DNA from: an uncultured Flavobacteriaceae bacterium | GTDB taxonomy: Bacteria > Bacteroidota > Bacteroidia > Flavobacteriales > Flavobacteriaceae | DNA: 64,000 nucleotides | Direction of reading: 5' to 3' | NCBI GenBank assembly: GCA_938017825.1 | Contig: CALIJE010000021.1 | Location: 1-64,000, forward strand | Shown: positions 37,381 through 46,454 of the stretch, piece after piece | How the letters are laid out: each line of letters starts with the position of its first letter | Position numbering within the stretch: position 1 is the stretch's first letter | Notes under the pieces: generated by a model | Databases searched by the model: none | What the model was told of the DNA's origin: nothing | The model's input: the letters and a program-made list of their open reading frames with translations, nothing else | Made by a program: the position numbers and the translations under genes

Positions 37381-37445
37381 AGGCAAATGTATTAATTTAG
37401 AATGAATCTCAATAAAAATAAGCCACTATTTTATTACTATTTATA

Positions 37446-38630
37446 TTAAAACCAAACCCCGATCCCAAAATTCAACCTATCCTTTGTATCCGAATCCGAT
37501 GCATTGGAGCGAAACTGGTAGTCGCCTTTTACCACCACTCCGGGAGCAATATGATAGGTCAAACCGGTGGTTATATCGGTTCTGTCATAAGCATCGTTGG
37601 CGATTAAATCCCCCGCCGTACTGGCGTGGGTATTAAACTTCTCATATCTGGTAAAGACAAAGAGTTTCTGTTTTTTGACTAAAGGCAAAAGATTGTATGC
37701 ACCTTCTACATAAAATCCTTGTAAAGCACTCCCAAGGTCTTTTTCCGTAAGCGTATTATACAAATCAGTATCAGACAACGCGGCGTGAATAAACTGCCCC
37801 CTAGCCGTAAATCGCTTGTATGCATAACGTGCATCCAAACCTATCATGCTGATGCCGATATTGGCCCCATCAAATTCCTCGACATCATCTTCGGCCTGGG
37901 TTTTTCCAAAATACCCAGAGAGGCCCAGTCGAAGTCCGGGAAGTCCGTAGTAGTCTAATTTTACGGAAAGGGTGGGACTATCTACAGTAGATCTAATAGC
38001 CTTTTGCCTCCCACTGCGGAGTCCGTTAGACCCCTGTAAAATTCCGGTAACACCACCTTCACCATCTGCTTCCGCAGACTTGAATCCATTAAAAACATAG
38101 GCCTGATATCCTAGGGAAATATCATTGATCCTCCCTGCTGCGCCTATACCGATTTCACGCCATGTAGTCGGCACGATTGCATTATCCATTGCAGGACGTT
38201 CCGTACCATTAAAAGTGGTAGGTTCATGAAATTCATTAATGATACCCATAGGGACCAACATCAAACCACCACGTAAACTTATGTTACTTCCGACTGCATA
38301 ATTCACAAATGCCTGCTCAACAAAAACCTCGTTCACATGTTCTAATTCTACCTCGGTAACGAACTGTGTTTTCTCATTGAATCGATACCCGAACAAAAGA
38401 ACAAGGCGCTGCACATCCAACTCACCATTATCGCCCTCAGGTTGATTATATAACATTTCACCATAGGCACCAACGGTAACCGCTGATCCATAATTACCAG
38501 AAAGAAGACGTTGGGCGGCGTTCAATTGCGATTGCGGTATCAATGTAATAGAATCCGTTTTGGTTTGCGAAAAACCAAATGATAAGACGAATAGTAAACC
38601 AACAATTATAAAAAGCTGAGATTTGTGCAT
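37446..38630 (-). CDS. OprO/OprP-like outer membrane porin
   Basis: This 394-residue protein has a signal peptide (cleaved near SFG-FSQ) and many alternating strands of a 16-stranded-porin type. It ends in phenylalanine (GIGVWF), the usual outer-membrane assembly signal. It resembles the Bacteroidota proteins annotated as phosphate-selective or anion porins, but the substrate is not established. It is the first gene of the set with the FMN-binding and four-helix proteins, 65 nt upstream of the former. A well-matched promoter precedes it. Confidence 0.82.
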   Translation of the reverse strand: MHKSQLFIIVGLLFVLSFGFSQTKTDSITLIPQSQLNAAQRLLSGNYGSAVTVGAYGEMLYNQPEGDNGELDVQRLVLLFGYRFNEKTQFVTEVELEHVNEVFVEQAFVNYAVGSNISLRGGLMLVPMGIINEFHEPTTFNGTERPAMDNAIVPTTWREIGIGAAGRINDISLGYQAYVFNGFKSAEADGEGGVTGILQGSNGLRSGRQKAIRSTVDSPTLSVKLDYYGLPGLRLGLSGYFGKTQAEDDVEEFDGANIGISMIGLDARYAYKRFTARGQFIHAALSDTDLYNTLTEKDLGSALQGFYVEGAYNLLPLVKKQKLFVFTRYEKFNTHASTAGDLIANDAYDRTDITTGLTYHIAPGVVVKGDYQFRSNASDSDTKDRLNFGIGVWF

Positions 38631-38674
38631 GAATATTATTTAGAATGATTATGAATAATGCTCTTATTGAAGTG

Positions 38675-38706
38675 CAAATCTACCATCAAATGACAATCTG
38701 ACCAAA
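38675..38706 (-). promoter_or_regulatory. promoter of the porin gene
   Basis: On the - strand, TTTG (38706-38703) and TAGATTTG (38682-38675) fit the Bacteroidota -33/-7 consensus with exactly 20 nt between. The start codon lies 44 nt downstream. Confidence 0.55.
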
Positions 38707-38785
38707 CTTATTTATAATAAATCTAAATAAAAATAGACATTTAACATTACTGAAATTCTAGGACGAATAAAATCAGGAAGTTAGC

Positions 38786-39652
38786 TTAATGATACGCAGA
38801 AAATAATTCGGAAGCCTTGTTGTGGGCCGCTTCGAATACCAGCCAATTAACACCGCTATCGGCCTTGACCGCCGTAAAATGTGATAGCATTTTTTCTGTG
38901 GGCATATTGCCAGTAAGTTCGTCTTTTGCCATAGGGCACCCGCCGAAACCTTGAATGGCACCATCGAACCTTCTGCAACCCGCCCTATAGGCCGCATCTA
39001 TTTTTTCATGCCATGAGGTAGGCGTCGTATGCAAATGTGCCCCAAACTCGATTTTGGGATATTTCGGTATCAAGTTTGAGAATAGATAATCGATAACCTC
39101 TGGCGTAGATGTTCCCACGGTATCTGAAAGTGAAAGGATACGTGCACCCATTGTTGCCAACTTCTCGGTCCACTCTCCTACGATTTCGACATTCCAAGGA
39201 TCACCATACGGATTTCCGAAACCCATTGAAATATAGGTGACGACCTCTTTCCCATTTGCGTCGGCCAAATTCAAAATCTCCTGAAGGGTAGCAACAGATT
39301 GTTCTATGGTCTTATGTGTATTTCGCATTTGGAAATTCTCAGAAATTGAAAACGGGTAGCCTAGATAATCAATTTGCTCATGCATACAGGCATCCTTTGC
39401 GCCCCGTACATTGGCGACAATCGCAAGAAGTTTACTCTGGGTCTCCGATAAATCAAGTTGGGCCAACACATTGGCCGTATCGATCATTTGGGGTATCGCC
39501 TTAGGAGAAACGAAACTCCCAAAATCAATCGTATCGAAACCACATCCCAAAAGGGATTGAATATAACGTACCTTTTCGGAGGTAGGAATAAAGGTCTTGA
39601 TGCCTTGCATGGCATCTCTTGGGCATTCGATTATTTTGACGTTCTGAGGCAT
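38786..39652 (-). CDS. hydroxymethylglutaryl-CoA lyase
   Basis: This 288-residue TIM-barrel enzyme splits HMG-CoA to acetoacetate and acetyl-CoA, the last step of leucine degradation. Visible motifs are the start IIECPRDAMQG (R12, D13), the metal-binding HLHTT, and the loop GFGGCPMAKDELTGN with the catalytic Cys. I chose the ATG at 39652, since a longer frame would add 22 non-conserved residues running toward the LysE gene. It lies 34 nt after that gene. Leucine-catabolism partners are absent here. Confidence 0.93.
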   Translation of the reverse strand: MPQNVKIIECPRDAMQGIKTFIPTSEKVRYIQSLLGCGFDTIDFGSFVSPKAIPQMIDTANVLAQLDLSETQSKLLAIVANVRGAKDACMHEQIDYLGYPFSISENFQMRNTHKTIEQSVATLQEILNLADANGKEVVTYISMGFGNPYGDPWNVEIVGEWTEKLATMGARILSLSDTVGTSTPEVIDYLFSNLIPKYPKIEFGAHLHTTPTSWHEKIDAAYRAGCRRFDGAIQGFGGCPMAKDELTGNMPTEKMLSHFTAVKADSGVNWLVFEAAHNKASELFSAYH

Positions 39653-39686
39653 GTAAACTAGCTGAATAACCGATGTAAAATTACTA

Positions 39687-40313
39687 CTATTTATCCGATA
39701 GTACGAGGTAAGCGGCAAGGCCTATAAAAACAAGAATCTGAACCCATTTAAGCATAAAACCCACTTGGCCATTCTTTTTGATATAGGTCGAAATGTTCCC
39801 TGCCAATAGTGCAATAGCACTAAAAATAATTCCAGAGATTAGCATGAATAATAATCCTAGCACATAAAATTGGATAATGGTATCGAGGGTATCACTAAAA
39901 AGGAAGCCCGGAAAAAAGGCCAGAAAAAAAATCGTCACCTTAGGGTTTAGCACATTCATGATAAAACCCTGTTTATACAATTTTAGGAGACCTTTTCTTG
40001 GAGTCGGTTCAGAAGAAAGTGAAACCGTCGAATCGCTCCGCCACACCTGATAGGCTAGGTACAACAAATAAAGTGCACCAAAAACTTTGATTCCAAAATA
40101 AACATTCTCTTGGGTTTTGATCAGGGCAGAAACTCCAAAAGCAAGCAAGGTCGTATGAACGAGACAGCCAGAAATGAGTCCGGCTACAGTGGCCAATCCG
40201 TATTTTTTTCCATTCGCGATGCTTTGGGTAAGGACGTAAATATTGTCTGGCCCAGGAAAAATGGCCAGTGAAGCCGTGGCCATAGTAAATAGATATAAGG
40301 TTTCGTAATTCAT
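39687..40313 (-). CDS. LysE/RhtB-family amino acid exporter
   Basis: This 208-residue membrane protein has six helices and the family start FTMATASLAIFPGPDNIYVL near residue 10. LNPKVTIFFLAFFPGF appears in the middle. Relatives export lysine, threonine, homoserine lactones or other amino acids; the substrate here is unknown. The ATG at 40313 is preferred to an upstream TTG. It is divergent from the Dabb gene (89 nt between). Confidence 0.9.
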   Translation of the reverse strand: MNYETLYLFTMATASLAIFPGPDNIYVLTQSIANGKKYGLATVAGLISGCLVHTTLLAFGVSALIKTQENVYFGIKVFGALYLLYLAYQVWRSDSTVSLSSEPTPRKGLLKLYKQGFIMNVLNPKVTIFFLAFFPGFLFSDTLDTIIQFYVLGLLFMLISGIIFSAIALLAGNISTYIKKNGQVGFMLKWVQILVFIGLAAYLVLSDK

Positions 40314-40402
40314 CAGTATAATTCTAAACGAATTAAACAAGCAAATTACAAATTCCTTTAACCATCAAAGCTATTTTCATACCTTTCCAAAAACTTGTTG
40401 CC

Positions 40403-40828
40403 ATGAAAATCTCCCACATTGCCCTAGTATTGTTTTTAAGCCTTTCCTCTTTGACACTTATTTCCGCAAATTGGAACGATCTAACCGAAACCAAAGAAGA
40501 TATGATCACTGTACACCAGGATAGTGTGCTGCGCCATATGGTGCTTTTTAAATTCAATGATAGCACCTCAACCCAAAAAATCAATGAAATTGAACAAGCC
40601 TTTAAGGCTTTACCATCGAAAATACCCGAGATTCACGCCTATGAATGGGGATTAAATAACAGTCCAGAGGGGCTAGACAAAGGCTTCACCCATTGTTTCT
40701 TCATCACCTTTAAAAGTGAGGAAGATCGTGCGGCCTATCTCCCCAATCCTGACCATCAAGCTTTTGTGGCCCTACTAGAAGGGCATATAGCCGATGTATT
40801 GGTAGTAGATTATTGGGCCACAAATTAG
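40403..40828 (+). CDS. exported Dabb (stress-response A/B barrel) protein
   Basis: This 141-residue protein has a signal peptide (to about residue 23) followed by a Dabb ferredoxin-like barrel beginning LRHMVLFKFNDSTS and ending ADVLVVDYWAT. Dabb proteins form dimers and include both stress-response and enzyme members (e.g. olivetolic acid cyclase). Export of this domain is common in Bacteroidota. It is a single gene, and the activity is unknown. Confidence 0.87.
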   Translation: MKISHIALVLFLSLSSLTLISANWNDLTETKEDMITVHQDSVLRHMVLFKFNDSTSTQKINEIEQAFKALPSKIPEIHAYEWGLNNSPEGLDKGFTHCFFITFKSEEDRAAYLPNPDHQAFVALLEGHIADVLVVDYWATN

Positions 40829-40856
40829 AAGTATCTAATTACTTAAGAAGATATGG

Positions 40857-41894
40857 TTAAGTCTGAGCAAGGATTGCATTGTTAATGCGCTTGATTAAAC
40901 CTGGGCCCTCATAAACGAAACCTGTCCATATCTGAACAAGGTCCGCTCCGGCTTCCAACTTTTCCAGTGCCTCCTCTGGACCATGAATGCCGCCTACCCC
41001 TATTATTGGAAAGGCCTTTTTACTTTTTTCCGAAAGAAATCGAATGACTTCGGTACTTCTAGCGCGCAGCGGTTTTCCGCTCAGCCCCCCTCTTTCCTCG
41101 GTATGAACCAGTGATGATTTTAGGTTATCCCTTGAAATGGTGGTATTCGTAGCGATAACCCCATCTATTTTGGTATCGGCAACAATTGTAATAATGTCTA
41201 GCAACTGATCGTCGGTCAAATCTGGTGCGATTTTTAATAGAATGGGCTTTTCTTTGCTCCTTATTTTTTGAGCAATTTTGGTATTTTCTCGCTTGAGTTC
41301 CTGGAGCAATTCAGTTAAGGGTTCTTTATCTTGTAATTCTCGAAGTCCAGGGGTGTTGGGAGAACTTACATTCACAACGAAATAGTCTACATGTTCGAAC
41401 AATGCATCGAAACAGATGAGGTAATCTTTTTTGGCATCGGCATTGGGGGTAATCTTGTTCTTTCCGATATTTCCCCCAATTAGAACTCGATGTTTCTTTT
41501 TCAACCTTTCGACGGCATCGAAAACACCTTTATTATTAAAGCCCATTCTGTTGATAATCGCCTGATCGGGTTTTAGTCTAAACAAACGTCTTTTGGGGTT
41601 TCCTTCTTGAGGTTTAGGAGTCAGTGTTCCGATTTCGATAAATCCGAATCCAAAATCGCTCAACTCGTTATACAATTTTGCATCTTTATCAAAGCCAGCG
41701 GCAAGACCAACGGGGTTTGGAAATTTTAGGCCAAAAACTTCGCGCTCTAGGCGCGTGTCTTCAACAACGCAGATGTTTCTGAATAACTTTGAAAAACCAA
41801 GTTTAGAAAGGAATTTAATTCCCCAAAAACTCAAATGATGCACTCTTTCCGGGTCTAAAAAAAATAAAAGAGGCCTAAGAACGAATTTGTACAT
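40857..41894 (-). CDS. pyrD: quinone-dependent dihydroorotate dehydrogenase (class 2)
   Basis: This 345-residue membrane-associated flavoenzyme oxidises dihydroorotate to orotate in pyrimidine synthesis and passes electrons to quinone. The N-terminal helical part ([19 protein letters not shown]) is the quinone tunnel of class 2 enzymes. [23 protein letters not shown] with the catalytic Ser, and [22 protein letters not shown] follow. The ATG at 41894 gives the standard start; an upstream TTG would add eight residues. Confidence 0.96.
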   Translation of the reverse strand: MYKFVLRPLLFFLDPERVHHLSFWGIKFLSKLGFSKLFRNICVVEDTRLEREVFGLKFPNPVGLAAGFDKDAKLYNELSDFGFGFIEIGTLTPKPQEGNPKRRLFRLKPDQAIINRMGFNNKGVFDAVERLKKKHRVLIGGNIGKNKITPNADAKKDYLICFDALFEHVDYFVVNVSSPNTPGLRELQDKEPLTELLQELKRENTKIAQKIRSKEKPILLKIAPDLTDDQLLDIITIVADTKIDGVIATNTTISRDNLKSSLVHTEERGGLSGKPLRARSTEVIRFLSEKSKKAFPIIGVGGIHGPEEALEKLEAGADLVQIWTGFVYEGPGLIKRINNAILAQT

Positions 41895-41981
41895 GAAAAG
41901 TTGAAGAAGTTTCGGCAAAAATACGAACAGAATGTCAGTATTTCTCCTATCTCAGCCGATTTTATCAACAGCTTGGGTTAA

Positions 41982-42431
41982 TTACTCGGGAGTATCGCTA
42001 TCCTTGTACGAAATAGGGGTGATTTTTATGGGCTCACGTACAGCTTCATAACAAAGACTTTTATAACGCTCATATTGTTTTTGATTGAACGTTTCCAGTA
42101 GTTTTTTATCACTCTCCCTTGAGGCGCTGACCAATTTTTCTTTAAGAATTTTATACTTATCACTTAGCGTAATTAATTCGGCCTCGGTACCTTGTGGATG
42201 TGAGGCGAATAACTTTTGAATCTCATCCTCTAAACTCTTTGTGGTAATTTCCAATTCGCCGCGAAGCTCCTCCATTACGGTTTGTTGCTTCTCATTCAGC
42301 TGAAAAATATCGATCACCATAGTGCCATTCTTACCCCCGATATCCAAGGTGCACTCTTGAGCAATTATAAATGAAGAAACAAATAGTGATAGTACAAGCG
42401 GGAAAACTGATTTTCGAATAGTTGTATACAT
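41982..42431 (-). CDS. exported helical protein, Spy/CpxP-like pattern
   Basis: This 149-residue protein has a signal peptide (cleaved near IIA-QE) and a mature helical domain. Two segments, LNEKQQTVMEEL (~46) and FNQKQYERYKSLC (~114), recall the LTxxQ motifs of Spy/CpxP periplasmic chaperones, though neither is exact. Two cysteines (about 27 and 127) could pair. It is divergent from pepT, with 61 nt between start codons. Function is inferred only weakly. Confidence 0.6.
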   Translation of the reverse strand: MYTTIRKSVFPLVLSLFVSSFIIAQECTLDIGGKNGTMVIDIFQLNEKQQTVMEELRGELEITTKSLEDEIQKLFASHPQGTEAELITLSDKYKILKEKLVSASRESDKKLLETFNQKQYERYKSLCYEAVREPIKITPISYKDSDTPE

Positions 42432-42492
42432 GACTTGAAAACTACTATAATGGTTGTTATATAAACTGTATTTTTATCTAAAAATTATATCG

Positions 42493-43719
42493 ATGCAGCA
42501 TATTATCGACCGTTTTCTAAGCTATGTAAAGATAGATACCCAAAGTGATCCTAATTCAGAAACCACCCCAAGTACCGAAAAACAGTGGCAATTGGCAGAT
42601 TTATTGGTCGATGAGCTTACACGCATTGGCATGCAAGACGTCACTATTGACGATAATGCATATATCATGGCAACCTTACCCAGTAATGTAGAGGAAGATG
42701 TACCGGTAATAGGCTTTATTTCGCATATTGATACCTCACCAGACTTTTCGGGCTCGAACGTAAACCCGAAAATCATACCTGATTATGACGGTGGTGATAT
42801 TGTTTTGAATGTAGCGGAAAAAGTGGTCCTCTCCCCGTATTATTTTGACGACTTGTTACAGTACGAAGGGCAAACGCTAATAACTACAGATGGCACTACA
42901 CTTTTAGGCGCTGATGACAAAGCCGGAATTACCGAAATTGTTACCGCAATGGAGTACCTTATTCAGCATCCTGAAATTAAACATGGAAAAATCAGGGTAG
43001 GCTTTAACCCAGATGAAGAAATCGGACGTGGGGCCCATAAGTTCGATGTGGAAAAATTCGGAGCCAATTGGGCCTATACTATGGATGGGAGCCAAGTAGG
43101 CGAGCTTGAATACGAAAATTTTAATGCCGCCTCTGCAAAGGTCACCATAAAAGGCAAAAGTGTTCATCCTGGTTATGCCAAAGGAAAAATGGTGAACGCC
43201 GTAAGTATCGCAAACGAATTCATGTGGGTGCTCCCAATAGAAGAAACCCCTCAAAACACCTCCAATAGAGAGGGTTTTTTTCATATTCATCATATGCAGG
43301 GCAGTATCGAATATGCAGAGTTTGAGCTTATCATCAGGGACCATGATCGTGAACAGTTCGAGAAACGCAAACAATTGTTACTAGACATTACCGATAAGCT
43401 AAACTCTCTCTACGACAACTGTATCGCAATAGAGGTAAAAGACCAATACTATAATATGCGCGAAAAGGTAGAGCCGGTAATGCACATCGTTGAACTGGCA
43501 AAAGAGGCAATGGAGGCTGTGGGGGTACAACCGATCATTAAACCTATTCGTGGTGGTACCGATGGTTCACAATTGAGCTTTATGGGACTGCCCTGCCCCA
43601 ATATTTTTGCTGGCGGACATAATTTTCACGGCAAATACGAGTATGTGCCCGTAGAAAGTATGCAAAAAGCGGTTGAAGTAATTGTAAAGATATGTGAGCT
43701 CGCCGCAAAACCCCACTAG
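42493..43719 (+). CDS. pepT: peptidase T (tripeptide aminopeptidase)
   Basis: This 408-residue M20B zinc enzyme removes N-terminal residues from tripeptides in the cytoplasm. Zinc and catalytic motifs are SHIDTSPDF (H78, D80), [33 protein letters not shown] and the C-terminal [13 protein letters not shown]. The ATG at 42493 gives exactly the family length; a longer frame would add 13 unlikely residues. Unlike the M20 protein at 25.5 kb, all metal ligands are intact. Confidence 0.96.
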   Translation: MQHIIDRFLSYVKIDTQSDPNSETTPSTEKQWQLADLLVDELTRIGMQDVTIDDNAYIMATLPSNVEEDVPVIGFISHIDTSPDFSGSNVNPKIIPDYDGGDIVLNVAEKVVLSPYYFDDLLQYEGQTLITTDGTTLLGADDKAGITEIVTAMEYLIQHPEIKHGKIRVGFNPDEEIGRGAHKFDVEKFGANWAYTMDGSQVGELEYENFNAASAKVTIKGKSVHPGYAKGKMVNAVSIANEFMWVLPIEETPQNTSNREGFFHIHHMQGSIEYAEFELIIRDHDREQFEKRKQLLLDITDKLNSLYDNCIAIEVKDQYYNMREKVEPVMHIVELAKEAMEAVGVQPIIKPIRGGTDGSQLSFMGLPCPNIFAGGHNFHGKYEYVPVESMQKAVEVIVKICELAAKPH

Positions 43720-43750
43720 TTGAAATTATTAGCCGAATTGGTTATCTTTA
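43720..43750 (+). promoter_or_regulatory. putative promoter of the DUF1801 gene
   Basis: TTG (43720-43722) and TATCTTTA (43743-43750) are spaced 20 nt apart, one base off the Bacteroidota -7 consensus. The chosen start codon follows 45 nt later. Confidence 0.3.
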
Positions 43751-43795
43751 GTTTCCTCCGTACATAAACTTTTTTTGAAACTTAATTCGACAATC

Positions 43796-44392
43796 ATGGA
43801 TAAAGCGGAAAAGGTCGCGGCCTATTTTGAGGAAGAACATCCTTTTAAAAAAAGCGTTTCGATTCTTAGGGATTTGGCACTTAAAAGCAATCTCGAAGAG
43901 ACCTATAAATGGATGTTTCCTACTTATATGATAAATGGTAAAAACGTACTTTCCATTTGTAAATTCAAAAAACACTGTGGCATTTGGTTCTTTAAAGGTG
44001 TTTTCCTTTCGGATACAGAAAACGTATTGGAGAATGCCCAAGAGGGCAAAACTCAGGCCATGCGGCATTGGAAATTCTATTTGGAAGATGACATAGATAC
44101 TAAAAAAGTAGCTGCCTATATAAACGAAGCTATTGAAAATGAACGAAAGGGAATAAAGCTGATGCCGAAAAAGAAAGGCAAAGTTACGGTATTTGTGCCT
44201 CCAGAGCTAGAAGAGGTCTTTGACAGAGATAGCGCTTTAAAGGCAGTCTTCAATACACTGACCGATGCTAAACGAAGAGACTACTGTGAATACATCGCAA
44301 GCGCAAAACAGGAAAAGACCAAAAATTCGCGCCTGCAAAAAATAGTACCAATGATTGCGGAGGGCAAGGGATTGAATGATATGTACAGGTAA
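43796..44392 (+). CDS. DUF1801/YdeI-type protein
   Basis: This 198-residue cytoplasmic protein has an N-terminal DUF1801 domain (~20-110: YKWMFPTYMINGKNVLSICKFKKHCGIWFFKG) and a C-terminal YdeI/OmpD-associated helical domain (~125-198). Relatives are frataxin-fold-like proteins, with one member tied to bacteriocin protection; the biochemical role is unknown. I chose the ATG at 43796 over a TTG seven codons upstream. A bidirectional terminator follows. Confidence 0.82.
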   Translation: MDKAEKVAAYFEEEHPFKKSVSILRDLALKSNLEETYKWMFPTYMINGKNVLSICKFKKHCGIWFFKGVFLSDTENVLENAQEGKTQAMRHWKFYLEDDIDTKKVAAYINEAIENERKGIKLMPKKKGKVTVFVPPELEEVFDRDSALKAVFNTLTDAKRRDYCEYIASAKQEKTKNSRLQKIVPMIAEGKGLNDMYR

Positions 44393-44417
44393 CTAAAGCC
44401 TGAGAACAGGTACCAAA

Positions 44418-44448
44418 AAAAGGGTCTCGACAGCATCGAGACCCTTTT
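44418..44448. terminator. bidirectional terminator between DUF1801 gene and yajC
   Basis: A 13-bp perfect stem (AAAAGGGTCTCGA / TCGAGACCCTTTT) with a 5-nt loop and T-runs on both strands lies between the converging genes. It is a strong intrinsic terminator. Confidence 0.88.
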
Positions 44449-44469
44449 GTTATTCAAAATAGATAGCGC

Positions 44470-44760
44470 CTATTTTTTATCTACTGGTGCATTGAGTTTT
44501 TTGCTCATTTCCATTGAAATGGCCGAGCGATCAAATTTTAGTTTGCCGGCCATGGTTTCAAGAACACAAGAATTATCCTTGTCGCTCAACTCCATGATCT
44601 TACCATGTAACCCACTTTTCGTGATTACCCGATCACCTCTTTTCAGTTCGGCGCCGAATTTACGCTCATCTTTTTGCCGCTTCATTTGTGGGCGAATCAT
44701 AAAGAAATACGCAACCACAAAAATTAAAATCATTGGCAAAAACTGCCCAATATCTCCCAT
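44470..44760 (-). CDS. yajC: preprotein translocase subunit YajC
   Basis: This 96-residue single-pass membrane protein partners with SecD/SecF at the Sec translocon. The N-terminal helix (IGQFLPMILIFVVAYFFMIRPQMKRQKDE) and the small domain with LKRGDRVITKSGLHGKI are typical. It is the last gene of the nusB-DUF1573-yajC series on the - strand, 26 nt after the DUF1573 gene, with a strong terminator downstream. Confidence 0.95.
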   Translation of the reverse strand: MGDIGQFLPMILIFVVAYFFMIRPQMKRQKDERKFGAELKRGDRVITKSGLHGKIMELSDKDNSCVLETMAGKLKFDRSAISMEMSKKLNAPVDKK

Positions 44761-44786
44761 AAACCTATCGTGTTCTAATCGTTATA

Positions 44787-45266
44787 CTAGTTTGCTACAG
44801 GACCAACTGCCTGCGGGCCAACATTCTTAGGGTTTACAAAAGCTTTGATTTTCAAAAACTCTTGTCCTTTTTCAGTATTTGCCGTAACCGTTATGGTCTT
44901 CTGAACTTGATTCTGGCCTTGACCATTAAACTTCACCAGAAGTTCCCCTTTTTCACCTGGTTGAACAGGAGCTTCAGGTTTTTTTGGAACAGTACAACCA
45001 CAGGTACTTTTTGCATCGGTGATAATCAATGGTGCATTTCCTGTATTCGTGAATGAAAAAATAGTTTCCTGAGGTGCGTTTTGTTCGATAGTACCAAAAT
45101 CATGCTCAGTTTTATCGAATGTCATCACGGGAATTTGTTTTGCAGCAGCATCCCTTTCGGCAGCCACGGCTACATTTGCGGTATTCACTTTACTTGCTGC
45201 GTTTTCTTTACAGCCAACAAAACTTAACAGTGCTAAGGCGCTACATGCTAAAAGTACTTTTTTCAT
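44787..45266 (-). CDS. DUF1573 lipoprotein
   Basis: This 159-residue lipoprotein (lipobox FVGC, C19) has a single Ig-like DUF1573 domain covering ~50-140, starting FDKTEHDFGTIEQNAPQETIFSFTNTGNAPLII and with the conserved CGCT (about 87-90). The domain resembles ASPM/SPD-2/Hydin-type Ig folds. It sits between nusB and yajC, an arrangement repeated across Bacteroidota. Its role in the envelope is unknown. Confidence 0.88.
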   Translation of the reverse strand: MKKVLLACSALALLSFVGCKENAASKVNTANVAVAAERDAAAKQIPVMTFDKTEHDFGTIEQNAPQETIFSFTNTGNAPLIITDAKSTCGCTVPKKPEAPVQPGEKGELLVKFNGQGQNQVQKTITVTANTEKGQEFLKIKAFVNPKNVGPQAVGPVAN

Positions 45267-45308
45267 GATAATTGTTGTTTTTAGTTAGAACAAAATTAAA
45301 TAATTAAT

Positions 45309-46256
45309 TTATAACAGGCCACGGCCAGTTTTGTTCAACTTTCCGTTCGCCCTATACTCTTTAACGAGTTTATCGAGAATTCCGTTTATAAAAGTGCTAC
45401 TTTTTGGTGTAGAATATTCCTTGGCAATCTCTAAAAACTCGTTAATCGTAACCTTTTCGGGGATTGTAGGGAAATTTAGTAATTCACAAATTCCCATTTT
45501 TAACAGTATTCCATCTATGTCAGCAATCCTATCTTTGTCCCAATTCGGTGTTTTTCCTTCGATTTCCTTTTCCAGATTCGTATTGTTCGACAGCGTTTTG
45601 GTCAATAATTCCCGTGCAAAAACCATATCCTCATCATCTTTTAGCAAATTTGGTAAAAAGAACGATTCTGGCCTGTTCTCATTCGCCTTCTTTAAATGTT
45701 TGAGGAAAAAGGTGTTTACTATGGGCAGATCATCTAACCATGTCAATTGATTATCCTCAAAATAATCATAGATTTTTTCGTTCGGTGCGATAACCTCTCT
45801 ATAGAGATCTATAAGCAATGTTCTGTCCTCCTCGTAACTCGTAACAGCAGAAAGCATGTAGGTGTGGTAACGATCGCTCTCAACAATTTCCTTGTAAAGC
45901 AGCTTTACATACTCATCGTTCAAATACCAATTCTTAAGTTTTCGCTTTTCGAATTGGGCCTTCAGCAATTTGTTGCCAGCAAGTTGTTGCAGCAACTGGT
46001 TGTTCAGAAATTTTTCCTTATCAGCATACAAATCAGAACTGTTGGCAAGGTATTTTTTAGAAGATAGTGCTACTTGACTTCTGGCGTGCCCATGTATCTC
46101 GATAAGCAGACTCAAAATCAGCAAATAAAGAGCGTACATATTCTCGATACTACTAACCAAGAAATCTTCCTGCTGCTCTAAAGACTCATCCTTTGAATGC
46201 GTGATAGCATAAATGCATTGCATTACTTTAACCCTGATATGCCTTCTTGTTAACAT
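45309..46256 (-). CDS. nusB: transcription antitermination factor NusB (long Bacteroidota form)
   Basis: This 315-residue protein is about twice the length of E. coli NusB. The N-terminal ~170 residues start with LTRRHIRVKVMQCIYAITHS, as in NusB, but continue as a helical Bacteroidota-specific region. The C-terminal part (~180-300) carries the rest of the NusB fold (LLKMGICELLNFPTIPEKVTINEFLEIAKEYSTPKSSTFINGILDKL). NusB binds boxA RNA with NusE in rRNA antitermination. I chose the ATG at 46256, which gives the usual start; the longer frame adds a basic unconserved stretch. Confidence 0.92.
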   Translation of the reverse strand: MLTRRHIRVKVMQCIYAITHSKDESLEQQEDFLVSSIENMYALYLLILSLLIEIHGHARSQVALSSKKYLANSSDLYADKEKFLNNQLLQQLAGNKLLKAQFEKRKLKNWYLNDEYVKLLYKEIVESDRYHTYMLSAVTSYEEDRTLLIDLYREVIAPNEKIYDYFEDNQLTWLDDLPIVNTFFLKHLKKANENRPESFFLPNLLKDDEDMVFARELLTKTLSNNTNLEKEIEGKTPNWDKDRIADIDGILLKMGICELLNFPTIPEKVTINEFLEIAKEYSTPKSSTFINGILDKLVKEYRANGKLNKTGRGLL

Positions 46257-46403
46257 GCTAAAGAACTTTTTGCCGATTCGGTCTTTCCATTGAGGTCGCA
46301 AAAATAAGAATCTATTTTTCATAACCACGCATAACATGATCAATTGTAACCAAAAAATCGTCGTCCAAATGAATATATGATTACATTGTACATTGGTTTC
46401 AAC

Positions 46404-46434
46404 TTGTAAAGTAGGCCCTACGCCCCTATCTTTG
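46404..46434 (+). promoter_or_regulatory. putative promoter of the ABC exporter gene
   Basis: TTG (46404-46406) and TATCTTTG (46427-46434) are 20 nt apart, the latter a full match to TAnnTTTG. The ATG lies 20 nt downstream. Confidence 0.5.
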
Positions 46435-46454
46435 CAAACCTGTCCTATTACTAC

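Noticed and set aside
39653-39718. Extension of the HMG-CoA lyase frame by 22 codons
   Set aside because: The added residues are not typical of the family and run up to the LysE gene; the ATG at 39652 gives the normal start.
42904-43374. 156-codon frame antisense to pepT
   Set aside because: Mirror of the conserved pepT sequence; no start context and no recognisable protein features.
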